Shown here one piece after another: positions 52,603 to 63,183 of a DNA stretch of 64,000 nucleotides (positions are counted from its first letter, which is position 1; each line of letters starts with the position of its first letter). Under the pieces are notes generated by a model, which saw only the letters and a program-made list of their open reading frames with translations, was not told the origin of the DNA and ran no database searches. The DNA comes from Glycine soja. Lineage: Eukaryota; Streptophyta; Magnoliopsida; Fabales; Fabaceae. A program made the position numbers and the translations under genes. The stretch is taken from positions 3,970,501-4,034,500 of the forward strand of contig NC_041005.1 in assembly GCF_004193775.1 (NCBI RefSeq). Direction: 5' to 3'.

Positions 52603-55600
52603 TTATAAATCGATTGATACCACCAGTGATGAGTCACCCTTGTCAACAACGAAGGTCTTGGTAACTTTCTTTGCTAAGGTCACAACTTCAACGTTGTATG
52701 TTCCACTGAAGCCTCTGAAGCTGAATTGCCCTTGCTCATCAACATAACCATGGCTATGAGACAACCACTCTTGTTTGAGAGCAAGGTATCTTTTCCCAGC
52801 TTCGTTGAGTTCCCCTTCTGCATTCACTAAGTGCGAATTTTCCCTGCTCATAAACAACTCCCAAAATCCCCATAGCATAACACCATCTATAGCAGGGTGT
52901 GCCAAAGCTTCCCGCAGCATAACTTCAAGATCATCAGCTCTCACATATTCATTAGTGGAAGACACATCAAGCTCAGTGAACCATATTGGTATGCCAAGAG
53001 TTCCCATTTTATCAAGGGCAGAACAAACAATAGGCCCCACAGGACTATCTATGTGACCTTGAATTCCTATTCCTCCAACTGGGGCACCTTGCTCTTGCAA
53101 ATCAAGAACATGTTGAATGTACTTTTCTGGTGATGATCTAGTGTCACATCCATCTTCAACATGATAATCATTCACAAAAAGGGTAGCAGATGGATCTAAT
53201 TGGTGTGCAATCTTGAACATGTTTGCCCTTATATCCTTACCTAGTCTATCTTGATAAAACGTACCATGCAACATTTCATTGTTAACATCATAGTGCTTGA
53301 ACTTGCCTATGTAGCGAGTTAATAAGCCATTTAAGCGGTTTTGGACAGCTGTCATCAAATCATTTTTATTCAGTGATTTGATCCATTGCTGAACGGTGCC
53401 GTCCACATCCCAGAAGATGCAATGACCCCGGGTGTCTATCTTGTTCTTCTGACATAAGTCTAACATTTCATCGGCATCCTTGTAATTCAGATTCCCTTGT
53501 TGTGGCTCAGTCCAATACCACTTCAACTCATTCCCGAAAACAGCCCAGTTAAAATGTTTCACAAAGAAGTCAACAAAATCTTCGTTGTCAATGTTGCTTC
53601 TACTAATGCACGATCCAATGGGGAAATCGTTTTGTACTTGTTTGACTCTCACCAAGGTTCCAAGATTTCCAATTGAGTCCAGCCCAGAGAATTTCAGGAT
53701 GATTTCCCGCTTACGGATCTGCATAGGAGCAAGTGAGAAATACTTGAAATGAGAGACGGGGAAAAATTACAAAGAATGTAAATAATCACACTCACTTATC
53801 CTATAAATGCAGAATGAATATATAATTAAAAAAAAATAGGCATTATTGTCTGAACAAAGTATAATAGTAAGCTTCCTGTAACATTTTTTTACGCAGTGTA
53901 TATAATTTTATTGTTATAATAAAAGGGGAATGAATTGTGTCAGTTGGCAAATCATACAGGGCATAGGAAATGGAAAGGAGATAAACATGTTTTCTGGTTT
54001 CATTTTTATGGACAAGACAACATGTTACATATTTAAACAATATTCTGGTCCCATGCCAATCTATTAATCATTTTCTAAACATGTTATGAGTCTTGTGACT
54101 ACCCTAGGAAGATAAAAGTCAAGAAATTTTTTTAGGATTAAAATCAACTATAGTCATATATTCAGGGATTAGAAACATTTAAGTTTAATATTAGATGTAT
54201 AACATGACTAGATTTTACCTTGTCTGTCTGTCTCCTTAAATATTTAAACCTTGCATGTCTATCAACAGCAAAAATCTGAAGTCCAGCAACCATCAAGTCT
54301 AAACCAGAAGCAGGACCTTGAATATAAACCATAACCTTAGATGGTTGCTTTTCAATTCTAAAAGACCCACCAATTTCATGCCACCTGTCATCAGCAACCT
54401 CAACTTGTCCTCCATTGACCCACTGGTTATCAACACTGAGGGCAACATTCACATTCTGAGGCCCTGTTGATCTAGAACCAATTCGGACCCAAGCAGATAC
54501 TTGATAAGTTAAAAAAAGTTTCAATTTCTCAGTGATCATCTGAGCAGGACCCATCCATGTTTGTGTACGATTGGTTACAAGGATGTGGCGTCCACTTAAG
54601 GATTCATGAGGCCCAAGAGAGTCTCTTGCCATTGGTGGAATTATACGCGGTGAACCAGTTCCAACGCTCAAAGTACAATTACCCAGAGGAAACCATCCAT
54701 TGGTGCCATTGGCCAGATTACTGTTTTCAATTATATTAACACCAAAAGCAGCACCCTGCAAAAAAAGAATCAATGTTTAGGCCCTTGAAAGTTGTAACAT
54801 ACATCATAATTGGCCATATAATACAACAAAAACTATATAAATATGTGCAGAAAATATGCTAACTTCTTTTATTTGAAGTTTAAACGACGAGTGAATACAA
54901 AGAAATTCCAGGAATTGCTAATTTTATACTATGTTAAAGTAATTTACAGACAATAATTAGAAAGTCCAACCTCACAATCCGGGGGTGTTGAAGGTGGTGT
55001 TTTATCTGCATGTTTTATAACCAAAGTATTGACAAGAATGTCAGCGCCTGGAGGAGGGCCTTCTAAGTAAACTACAACTTTTGATGGGGAACCATTTAGA
55101 AGGAACTTTCCCTGCATTTGAACCCAATCTTTATCTGTTGCCTGTACACTTTAAAACACAAGATTTTAATCAGCAATTGTAGAAGAAGCATTCTGATATC
55201 AATTATTCATGATTTTGAACTACTGCACCAAGTACCAAGAAAATAACCACTACAATCATATCATATAGAGTTTTTAATGAAAAGCAGTAATAAGGAAATG
55301 AGATAGGCTCATTGACACTAACTTGGCAATGCCTATATACTGCTCCCGAAAATCTGGTGCTTGAACATACAAAGTAGCCCTTACATCAGAAGTTGTAATA
55401 TTGTTCCCAAATATCCGAACTACAGCAGTAACCTCGTAGGCAAGCTTGCGCTGCACTCTTCCGGTGATCTCCTGCTGAATACCGTTCCAGCTTTGCGTAC
55501 GTTCTGTTGCAGATGCAAAGACTTTACCAGTCTTTGGAAGAATTTTCCCTTCTCCCATAGAATCATGTAATGCAATCTTGCAGCCTCTTCCAGACCAATT

Positions 55601-56043
55601 ATTCAGGCCATCATCAAACTGGGGGTTTATTATGATGCTTTCTTCTTCAGTGGAAACGCATCCCTTGTTTGTTGTCTTTTGAAATTAAAGGCAAATGCAT
55701 CACAATTCACAAGTTAGTGTGTAAATAATATAAAGATTTCACGAAACAAAAAAATATATGAAAAAATAACGTTACATACTATATTTATACTTACAAGAAC
55801 AATAGTAGGTAATTTAGTTCTAAATAAACTGTTTGTAATTTTATATGATCCATTTATTTCCAATGTTATTATTTTCTATATATGGTTCCCTATTCACACA
55901 CCTTAATGGGTTAATGCGGAACTCTTGTTAACAAACTAAATACGGTAAAGCAACACAAGCACATAAAAACTTGCTGAATAGTGAGTAGTAAAAGTGCATG
56001 CCTCAGAGTGGTTTCCTGCATTGATCTTCTGCAAGTTTTCCAT
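52603..56043 (-). CDS. XYN1: GH10 endo-1,4-beta-xylanase with two CBM22 modules
   Basis: Hydrolyses internal beta-1,4-xylosyl bonds of xylan; plant members (RXF12/AtXYN1 group) act on secondary walls. Minus-strand exons: 56043-56002, 55675-55323, 55148-54971, 54755-54219 and 53718-52603 (stop), in phase to 741 aa. Exons 2-3 encode a first CBM22 (INPQFDDGLNNWSGRGC ... VQATDKDW). Exon 4 encodes a second (NGTNGWFPLGNC ... DDRWHEIGGSF). Exon 5 is a full GH10 barrel. The acid/base Glu is in DVNNEML (about residue 518) and the nucleophile in WFTELDV (about residue 619); GHCIFWD and WGFWELFM are also intact. No signal peptide is visible at MENLQKINAG, a feature shared with the RXF12 type. Some relatives carry three CBM22 modules, so one may be absent here. 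Intron 1 appears to start GC rather than GT. An alternative upstream exon cannot be excluded. Confidence 0.9.
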
Positions 56044-56057
56044 AGCTTCTCCAAACT

Positions 56058-56200
56058 TCTAAGCCAATACAACAATCAATCAGGAGACCTTCAATTAGGA
56101 AGAAAAAAGAAAATTAACTCATCGTCAAACAAATATGACTCACTAAGAGAACACTCTTGATGAAGACAATTTTCTTACAGTGGGAGTGAAGGTTGGATGG
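56058..56200 (-). other. probable 5' UTR intron of the xylanase gene
   Basis: Just upstream of the xylanase ATG the minus strand has a good acceptor (TTGGCTTAG before 56058). A strong donor (CCCACT|GTAAGA, exon ending near 56179) lies 121 bp further upstream, in a short exon-like stretch. Joining them leaves the frame without an upstream ATG before a stop, so this would be a leader intron only. Confidence 0.4.
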
Positions 56201-56519
56201 AGACTCTGCTTGTGAAGCCAAAGGACCACAACCTCTTCAATATATATATATATATATATACTGAATCAGCAAATTTGCGAGTGAAGACTACGAAAAAGTG
56301 TGGGGCCAACCAGCCTAACTCATGAACGAGAACCCCATTGTAGGAAATGGGAATGTCGTTAGCTTTTCGTCTCAAATGAACTTCATAACTGGTTATTACT
56401 AAATACCCTTTTAAGTAATTAAGTAATCCCAATAAAAGGGAGAAAGAAAGAGTTTCCTTTCTGTTTTTGCTTTTAATTATGCTTCCCTGTTGCTTTGTCT
56501 TGCAGATAAGCAATGCTTG

Positions 56520-57550
56520 AATTGGAATGGAAGCCTAAGGCTCGCACGTTGAGGAAAAACGCTTTGGTTCCTTAATTTAACGTAACCTCTGATTCATTCG
56601 CACGAGACTTCAAGGTTTTGCCAGAGTTAGGTGGACATAGATGTTCGACCCATTTACAGTATTATATTGGCGAACTTAATTCACGTTCAATTTTCTGATA
56701 TTAACATATAATCGAGTGTTGTAAATATTTTGCAACCGAAATAATGTCCGCCACTTTTAGCCAAAATAAATAAAATATTGAAAATCGGTATCATTAGGAT
56801 ATTGTTTAAGAAATTAAAAGAAAAAATAATAATTATTGTATAAATTACACAAGAATTTAAGAAAAATTGCGGACAACACAATTTTTCTTCTATAATAAAA
56901 ATATTTGTACTTTAAGTTCTTTTACTAATATCCTTCTGACACTAATTAACATTTACTAAATAATAAATGCCTATTAAGACAGTAAAGTTGTTTTAGCTCA
57001 ATAAATAATTTTAAATATATGACTAACTTAATATTTAGAAAGATATTTTTGACACTAGTTCTATCTAATTTAAACATAATTATTCTTTATAGAATATACC
57101 TGGGTTTCGTACATGAAAATAAATTGCCTTCAGCTAGGCTTTGTAAAATTATGATGTAACGGAACTCCTTAAGCATATCATATTATCATTCTGTTTTGCA
57201 AAAGCCAACTTGCAACCGAAAAAATGTCATGGTGCAAGGTAGCCATATTATCCAATTTAGATAAAAGAAAAATGAACCGTTGAAGTTAAGTGTTGTCTGT
57301 TTGTGTATGATGATCTAATGTATAATGTGGCAATAGATTCCTTGTCAGTTAGGTAAACCAAATATAGCCTTGTGCTTGTGCACACATTGAGGGTTCCTCC
57401 TTCTTGAAACTTGCAGTTATTAACAAGGATTCGATTATTCGCGAATGATGAGTGGGTTGACTTAACTAAAATTCATTTTCATTTTTCATTCAAGAATATA
57501 CTTATTAGAGTGTGGAAGATAGTGAAATAGAAAGAAATCAAGGCTCCCAT
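56520..57550. other. xylanase upstream region, no gene seen
   Basis: AT-rich DNA upstream of the xylanase gene. The frame at 56687-56881 has no recognisable content. A clear TATA box for the xylanase gene was not identified. Confidence 0.5.
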
Positions 57551-57559
57551 CATTAAGGG

Positions 57560-58640
57560 AAGGAACTGTTAACTCATTGATAACTGCACCAAATTTATTA
57601 TAAGTAGTAAAGTATTCGGAAGTCCAAATGTCGAATTCACAAGGACTTTATTTATACTTAGATTAATACAAACCCAATTTACAAGCAAGAGATAATAAAT
57701 TTAAAATAAAAGATAAAGAAAGATAGTAGATAAGATAAAGATTTGAAGATAAAAAAGATAAAAGATTTAAATTAAAAAATGATAAAGATAAAAAAGATAA
57801 GATAAGAAAATTAAAAGATAATAAAAAATAAAAGATGAAGATGAAGATAAAAAAATATAAATTCAGAATGTGATAATGTTGAGACCTAGTTTGCCTTATT
57901 TGTCTAAGATTTATTATTTTAGATTTTTCTCTTATCGATTTGGTGAATTTTTTCCTACCCACATTTGTTAGAATATTTGTTCCTTATGTCTCACGATGAC
58001 AAGCCTATCTTACCTATCTATCTCTCAAATGTTTTTGAAAAGACTCAATAGATAAAATACATGAAGTTCTAATTCTAGATGTAATGCAATCACTCTATGT
58101 CTAGCAATAATTTTATTAAGATACCCCTTCCTTTTAGTTCTATTAGAAATTATTCCCCATCAAGCGACTAAGTCCTAAAACAAATGCATGCAAAACTTTC
58201 TTTGTTTTTCTATTAAGGATTAGCCTCTGTCGAGCATCTAACCCTTAAAGATGATGCAAAAATGAATGATACGTGAAATTAAAACAAGAAAGGATAATAG
58301 GAAGAAAAAAACACATGTTTGCATTGATAAATATGAAATGTACAATACATCTTTTGGGTTTTTAGGTCTGCCAGATCCTAACTAAGGGTTTAGTTTCTCA
58401 TAGCCACAAGGGACCTTACACTTGAAAAGGGGTATAGAAATTGATGGAGGAGAAAGGATGGAAAAAGAACATAAAAAAAAAAGGATTTCCCCTATTAGAG
58501 ATGTTCAGGTTTAGGATGTATTCATTAGAGAGCTATGAGTCTCTGGGGTGATGTCTTTTCTCCTTGGCTTGACTATTGTTGGAGTGGGCTTGAGCCTGAT
58601 GTTAAAAATCTTTCTTATTCATATCTTTTATATTTTTTGA
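57560..58640. repeat. noncoding dispersed-repeat-like block with GATAAA-rich core
   Basis: The block starts with the phrase TGATAACTGCACCAAATTTA, followed by 'gtcgaattcacaagg', wording I associate with noncoding plant retroelement regions. At 57680-57860 it passes through a strand-asymmetric run of GATAAA/AAGATAA words, nearly free of C. It continues through moderately complex noncoding DNA to about 58640. The minus-strand frame 57663-57962 is an artefact of the low-complexity core. Confidence 0.3.
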
Positions 58641-59309
58641 ATCTTTTCCGCTTTTAATCCCTCTTTTTCATATCTGCAAGCTATAAATAAAAAATATTAA
58701 TTCCTAACATTTAAACCAAAAATAACTGTCAAATAAATATTTTTAAAGATATTTTTAATATATTTTTATTATAAAAAATAATTTATATTTAACCGTTATC
58801 AGAACCAATAAACCAATATTTTATCCTTCCAATTCTAATCAAGGAAGGAAATAATTGATAATGAAATGGAAGATTCAATGTAAATAACGAACACACCTTC
58901 ACTCCACTACATATCAAACAAGGAAATGCATATTAAATGAGTCTAATTTAATTGATTGAATAAAATATTCGAGTGTTGTAAATATTATATTACCATCTTT
59001 TATTCATACCGATAAAAAAAAAACAAGTAATTGCATGTGTAAATTTTGAAATTTAACAAAGGTTTTCTCAAACTGGTAATGGAGTGAATAAAAAAATAAA
59101 AATGGTCGTCAAAGACATCACCTAAGGGAGAAAGAAGAACACGGCATACCATGGTTTCAGCAGATTGTGGTTAAACAGGGTAGACGCCACACAAATTGTG
59201 TGTATCCCTTTCGTGGACAGTGGACATTGAAACACAAGCATTGTTCTTTCCCTTTTTGTCTTTTTTTAGCAGAGAAATATTTTTCTTTCTATCGACTCTG
59301 TTCTGACTT

Positions 59310-59590
59310 TGTTAGGTGCTGGGTTTGCTGTTGCTGGTTTCGAGGGTCCAACACCTCCAGAAGAAGAAGAGAAGAAGAGCTAAGGGAAGGAACTTGCTAT
59401 TTTTCATTCATGCCTTTGTATATTGTATTACACTTATTTATACTAATTCAATTAACAAAATTGCTACCCCTTTGGAATATTCCATATCAAGTTTGTTAGC
59501 ATTGTCTCCCACGTGCATGAATTACTCTAACAGAATTCCCATAGTGCCTATCCCATCCTCAAGGTATGCTGGTTGTTGCCTTACGTATCA
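59310..59590 (-). repeat. LTR (3' copy in element orientation)
   Basis: 281 bp with TG...CA ends. The adjoining internal bases on the minus strand (AAGGGCCGTGGAA just before the LTR) are moderately purine-rich and sit where the polypurine tract is expected. Confidence 0.9.
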
Positions 59591-59609
59591 TTCCACGGCC
59601 CTTGGAAAT

Positions 59610-60521
59610 TCACCTTGCCCTCAAGGTGATACGCTCAACCATCACTACCAAGGTAATACCAGGGTCCCAGGGTCTGTGGCGGCAAAACTCACTCTGCTCA
59701 ACACCTGCCCGTAGTGCCAAGACAGTCGGTCTGCACTTGCATGAGACCATGATAGACCCAAAGAATTCAGGTCCCAGCTCAAACAACGCGATGGCTCGAT
59801 GTTCTTCCTGCTTGGCGTGAGGAGCCGACAAGATTGTGGGTCGCGGCGAGGTTATGGGCTGGAGCTGTATGAGTGCCAAAGGTGGCGGCGGAGGTGTCGT
59901 GGCTGGTGGAGGTGGCGGCGGAAGCGTCGTGGCTGGCGGAGGTGGCGGCGGAGGCGTCGTGGCAGGCGAAGGTGGTACGATCGTGAATGCGGTGAGCGTT
60001 GGAGACAGAGTTGGCTTGAGTGGCGGAGGCAACGACGGAGGGGGCGATGGAGTTAACGGCTGTGGCGTCGGAAATGGCAGAGGTGGCAGTGGAGTCCGTG
60101 GCAGAGGTCCGGGTCGTCGAGGCAGTCGAAGGAGAAGGGCATCTAGTTGGGCGTCGAGGCGGCGTGTAACGGCATCAAGTTTGGCCAAGGCCGCCTCAAG
60201 GCGGTCCTCGGTGGCTGACGACGAGTAGTGTGGGTGGTGGTAGGCAGCCATGGAAGCTTCATATGGTGAGTGGCAGCCATGGAAGGTGGTCATGGGAGTT
60301 CCGTACGACGAGTGGTAGCCATGGACGACAGACATGGAAGCTTCGTATGGTGGTTGTTGAAATGAAGGAGGGGTTATCTCGGGATCAAACAAGCTCAGCA
60401 ACCGTTGGCGGGTACTCTCAAAATCAATCCCAAGGGATTGAGCTGGATGTGCAAAGGGAGGAGGGGTGTGCAACAACGAAGGTGTGTGGAAATGGGTATG
60501 ACAGCCATGGAAGGCGGCCAT
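59610..60521 (-). CDS. proline-rich gag-like protein of the compact LTR element
   Basis: An uninterrupted 303-codon frame starts 24 bp inside the 5' LTR and stops 20 bp before the 3' LTR, so it covers almost the whole 954 bp interior. The N-terminal 100 residues carry repeated units of the type HGCHSPYEASM/HGYHSSYGTPM. Next is a short amphipathic helix (EDRLEAALAKLDAVTRRLDA, then QLDALLLRL), like the start of Ty3/gypsy Gag. Then come about 100 residues of Pro-rich sequence with three PPPPPPPATT-type units. The last 70 residues resemble no Gag. Near the end an alternative minus frame reads HLEGKVNFQG, similar to the extreme C-terminus of gypsy integrase. This suggests an ancestor that lost everything between early gag and the end of pol. 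Confidence 0.6.
   Translation of the reverse strand: MAAFHGCHTHFHTPSLLHTPPPFAHPAQSLGIDFESTRQRLLSLFDPEITPPSFQQPPYEASMSVVHGYHSSYGTPMTTFHGCHSPYEASMAAYHHPHYSSSATEDRLEAALAKLDAVTRRLDAQLDALLLRLPRRPGPLPRTPLPPLPFPTPQPLTPSPPPSLPPPLKPTLSPTLTAFTIVPPSPATTPPPPPPPATTLPPPPPPATTPPPPPLALIQLQPITSPRPTILSAPHAKQEEHRAIALFELGPEFFGSIMVSCKCRPTVLALRAGVEQSEFCRHRPWDPGITLVVMVERITLRAR
59877..59975. repeat. GC-rich tandem repeat encoding Pro-Pro-Ala-Thr-Thr units
   Basis: About three copies of a roughly 33 bp unit built around GGTGGCGGCGGAGGCGTCGT. It is the coding source of the Pro-rich segment in the LTR-element protein, and also creates Gly- and Arg-rich shadow frames on the plus strand. Confidence 0.8.
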
Positions 60522-60544
60522 AGGCTCTCAATGAAAACACCAAA

Positions 60545-60825
60545 TGTTAGGTGCTGGGTTTGCTGTTGCTGGTTTCGAGGGTCCAACACCTCCATAAGAA
60601 AAAGAGAAGAAGAACTAAGGGAAGGAACTTGCTGTTTTTCATTCATGCCTTTGTATATTGTATTACACTTGTTTATACTAATTCAATTAACAGAATTGCT
60701 ACCCCTTTGGAATATTCCAGATCAAGTTTGTTAGCATTGTCTCCCACGTGCATGAATTACTCTAACAGAATTCCTATAGTGCCTATCCCACCCTCAAGGT
60801 ATGCTGGTTGTTGCCTTACGTATCA
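60545..60825 (-). repeat. LTR (5' copy in element orientation)
   Basis: 281 bp, same ends as its partner. On the minus strand it is followed at once by TTTGGTGTTTTCATTGAGAG, the position of the primer-binding site. The tRNA primer could not be identified from memory. Confidence 0.9.
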
Positions 60826-60830
60826 GACTT

Positions 60831-62029
60831 TTTGGATTAGAACAGTTAAATCAGTTAATGGGAGGGATATGGACTAATAAGCCCAAGCCAGTAGTAATGC
60901 GGATCAAGATTTAAAATTGGGCATTGCTATTGGCATTTCTCGATGCTATTTAAACCCCCAATCAAAGTGAAAAGACAAAAGTATCTTTTTGGTGTTTAGT
61001 TAAAAGTACCTTGACTAAAACTTCATTATGCTTTTCTTAAAAATTTAATACAACGAAAACTTGTTTCAATTGTGTATTTTGAATTCACATTTCTTACTAA
61101 TATATTGGAAACTTTTTTTTGCTGAAATACAAATATAAATAGGTTATCGGCTAAGATCAATGTTGCCTAAAAGACTAAAACAGTATAAATATTTGTTTTT
61201 CGTATTAACAAAGTCTGGTATAGTCAGGTAAATAATTAGTTTTCTTAAACAGGCTGTTAGATAGAAGTTTAATTTCTTTTATCATGTGTATAAAAAAAAT
61301 TGGGAGACAAAATCACTTCCCCAAAAATATTAGTATTTCAGATTTACTTGGGCTGATTTTTTTTTTAAAAAAATATTTAGGCCAAACTTGGGTTGCTTTT
61401 AACCAAAAGAAAAATATGTTTCAACTCTTTGTAAGTAGCAGAGCTTAACGGATTAGATTTTTATAAAGTGACATGATACAATTTATAAATAATCATGTTT
61501 TTTAAGTATGAATTTAGAGATTCAATTTTCATATCTGTATTTAAAAGAGTCTCATCGAGAATTCAAGATGTTAACTTCCTAAGTAACTCTCAGTACTTTA
61601 AGATGCTAATTCTATGACCCAACAAATTCATGAATTCACCCAATCAAAATATTTGATTATACTTCAAATAAAATTATTTTTTATAAAACATACACATTAG
61701 GAATTTAAAAAGTCTTCTTTATTTGCGTTTTCCTTATTAATATAATAAAATGTAACTAAAATACTCTAAAAATATGATTTTTTTTTTCATTATTATCTAA
61801 TTATAGATTTTATGTAATAAAAATTCTTAATTTTGTAATAATTATTTTTAAAATGACATGTTATGTAATTATTTTAATTAGTTGATTGAGAATCAAAAAT
61901 CTTTAAACTGACAATATATCAAAATCAAACTTGAAATAATAATATATTTATTATTAATAATAAATATATGTACTATATATTATCTCAATTTATTTAATTT
62001 AATTTATTTTTATAATACTCGTGTTGCAG
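60831..62029. other. intergenic AT-rich, no gene seen
   Basis: The sequence between the LTR element and the orphan exon candidate has no long frames and no recognised repeats beyond AT-rich low complexity. Confidence 0.5.
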
Positions 62030-62155
62030 TACATGAAAAATGCAGACACTCAATCTCCACTTAACTGCGTACCGTTGGTCGATGAGAATCATTCTGGAAC
62101 ACTTAAGAAAGTCAATCACCAATTAAGTATTGAAATGTTGTTCCACTTGGCCAAG
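62030..62155 (+). CDS. orphan exon candidate, 42 codons, family unknown
   Basis: A 126 bp open segment is bounded by a good acceptor (GTGTTGCAG, preceded by a T-rich stretch) and a good donor (CCAAG|GTACTA). It translates in phase 0 as YMKNADTQSPLNC...IEMLFHLAK. Its base composition is clearly less AT-rich than the flanks. No neighbouring exon was found, so it is either part of a gene with distant exons, a gene fragment captured by a transposon, or chance. I do not recognise the peptide. Confidence 0.35.
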
Positions 62156-63183
62156 GTACTAATTATAACATCTTTCATTTCTTCAACCGATACTTACCAA
62201 ACAAAATGTCAAAATCGATAAATACTCTTCTACATGCATCCAAAAGGTTAAGTGTTTATCATCGATCAACTCATGCTTTTTTTATTTATTAATTTAAAAT
62301 TCAAATTAATCAAAGGTTAAAATACTAGATGTATCCACGCATCTTAACCTTTTAGGTGCGTTGTAGAATTCACCAGATACTTACTAATTCCTACCACTTT
62401 TAGTTAATTAGACGAAAATAACAATTATTAAAATAAAATATTTTTAATTAGAGAATGACACTGAAAGTATCTAAAGTTTATTATTTTTAAATTGTCTTAT
62501 ACTTAATGAATTTTTTTTAATGTTGGAAAAAATGTTCAATCATCATTGTTTGATTCAAGAACTAATTGATTGCAAGAATATAAGAAACTTAACTAGGTTT
62601 TAGCTATTGATTACATGTTTGGAAACAATTATATTGTGAGAAAATAATTGTCTAGTTTGCAAAAAACGTTAGAAAAAAAAAAAACTGGCAAAAATAAACA
62701 ATTATTTTTTCAAAATAAGCTAAACCAAATACACACTATTCCCGGTATTCCCCAAAGGTGCATTACTCAAACGCAATGTTAAAATGTTACTTCATCACAT
62801 GAATAGTAATATAGAATAAATGATTCGTTCAACGAGAGAATAGTCTTGCACCAGTGTAGAATCTCTCATGGTGTTAGAGATCTTAATTTAAAATATAGAA
62901 AGTCATACCCATTTGATTATTATTAATTTAGAAGAATAGCCGTACATGTCCCTTAAAGCCAGCGTTGGGACAACTCTGTTGAATAAATAACCATTAAAAA
63001 ACCGTCCATTATTGAGTTTACATTAGCTTATGCTTCCTACAAGGAACCACAAAAGCAACTTTCATTTATTAATTTGCAAATGATCGCTATATATTGGGTC
63101 CTCAAATTCGCGAGTGTTAGGCTTAACTATTCCATCTTTTGAATAGAATAAATTAGAGAAGAAAAAGTCTTCAATTCGGTGGA

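Larger units (their letters stand above)
59310..60825 (-). mobile_element. complete compact LTR retroelement (1516 bp)
   Basis: Two 281 bp direct repeats, 59310-59590 and 60545-60825, each begin TGTTAGGTGC and end TTACGTATCA. I counted nine substitutions between them (about 97% identical). The element is flanked by a perfect 5 bp target duplication GACTT (59305-59309 and 60826-60830). The only long internal frame is on the minus strand, so the 5' LTR is the right-hand copy. No reverse transcriptase or integrase is present, so it must rely on enzymes from elsewhere. With about 3% LTR divergence it is young compared with everything else mobile in the window. Confidence 0.92.

Noticed and set aside
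52481..53133. Plus-strand frames of 78-93 codons
   Set aside because: They lie opposite the well-supported xylanase GH10 exon and have no independent domain or splice support.
59167..59499. Cys/Phe-rich 110-codon plus frame reaching into the left LTR, with a sister at 60405-60734
   Set aside because: The shared part (CWVCCCWFRGSNTS) is simply the translated LTR; duplication of the frame is explained by the two LTRs.
59799..60228. Plus-strand Gly-rich and Arg-rich frames of 85 and 130 codons
   Set aside because: They are antisense shadows of the proline-coding tandem repeat in the minus-strand LTR-element ORF.
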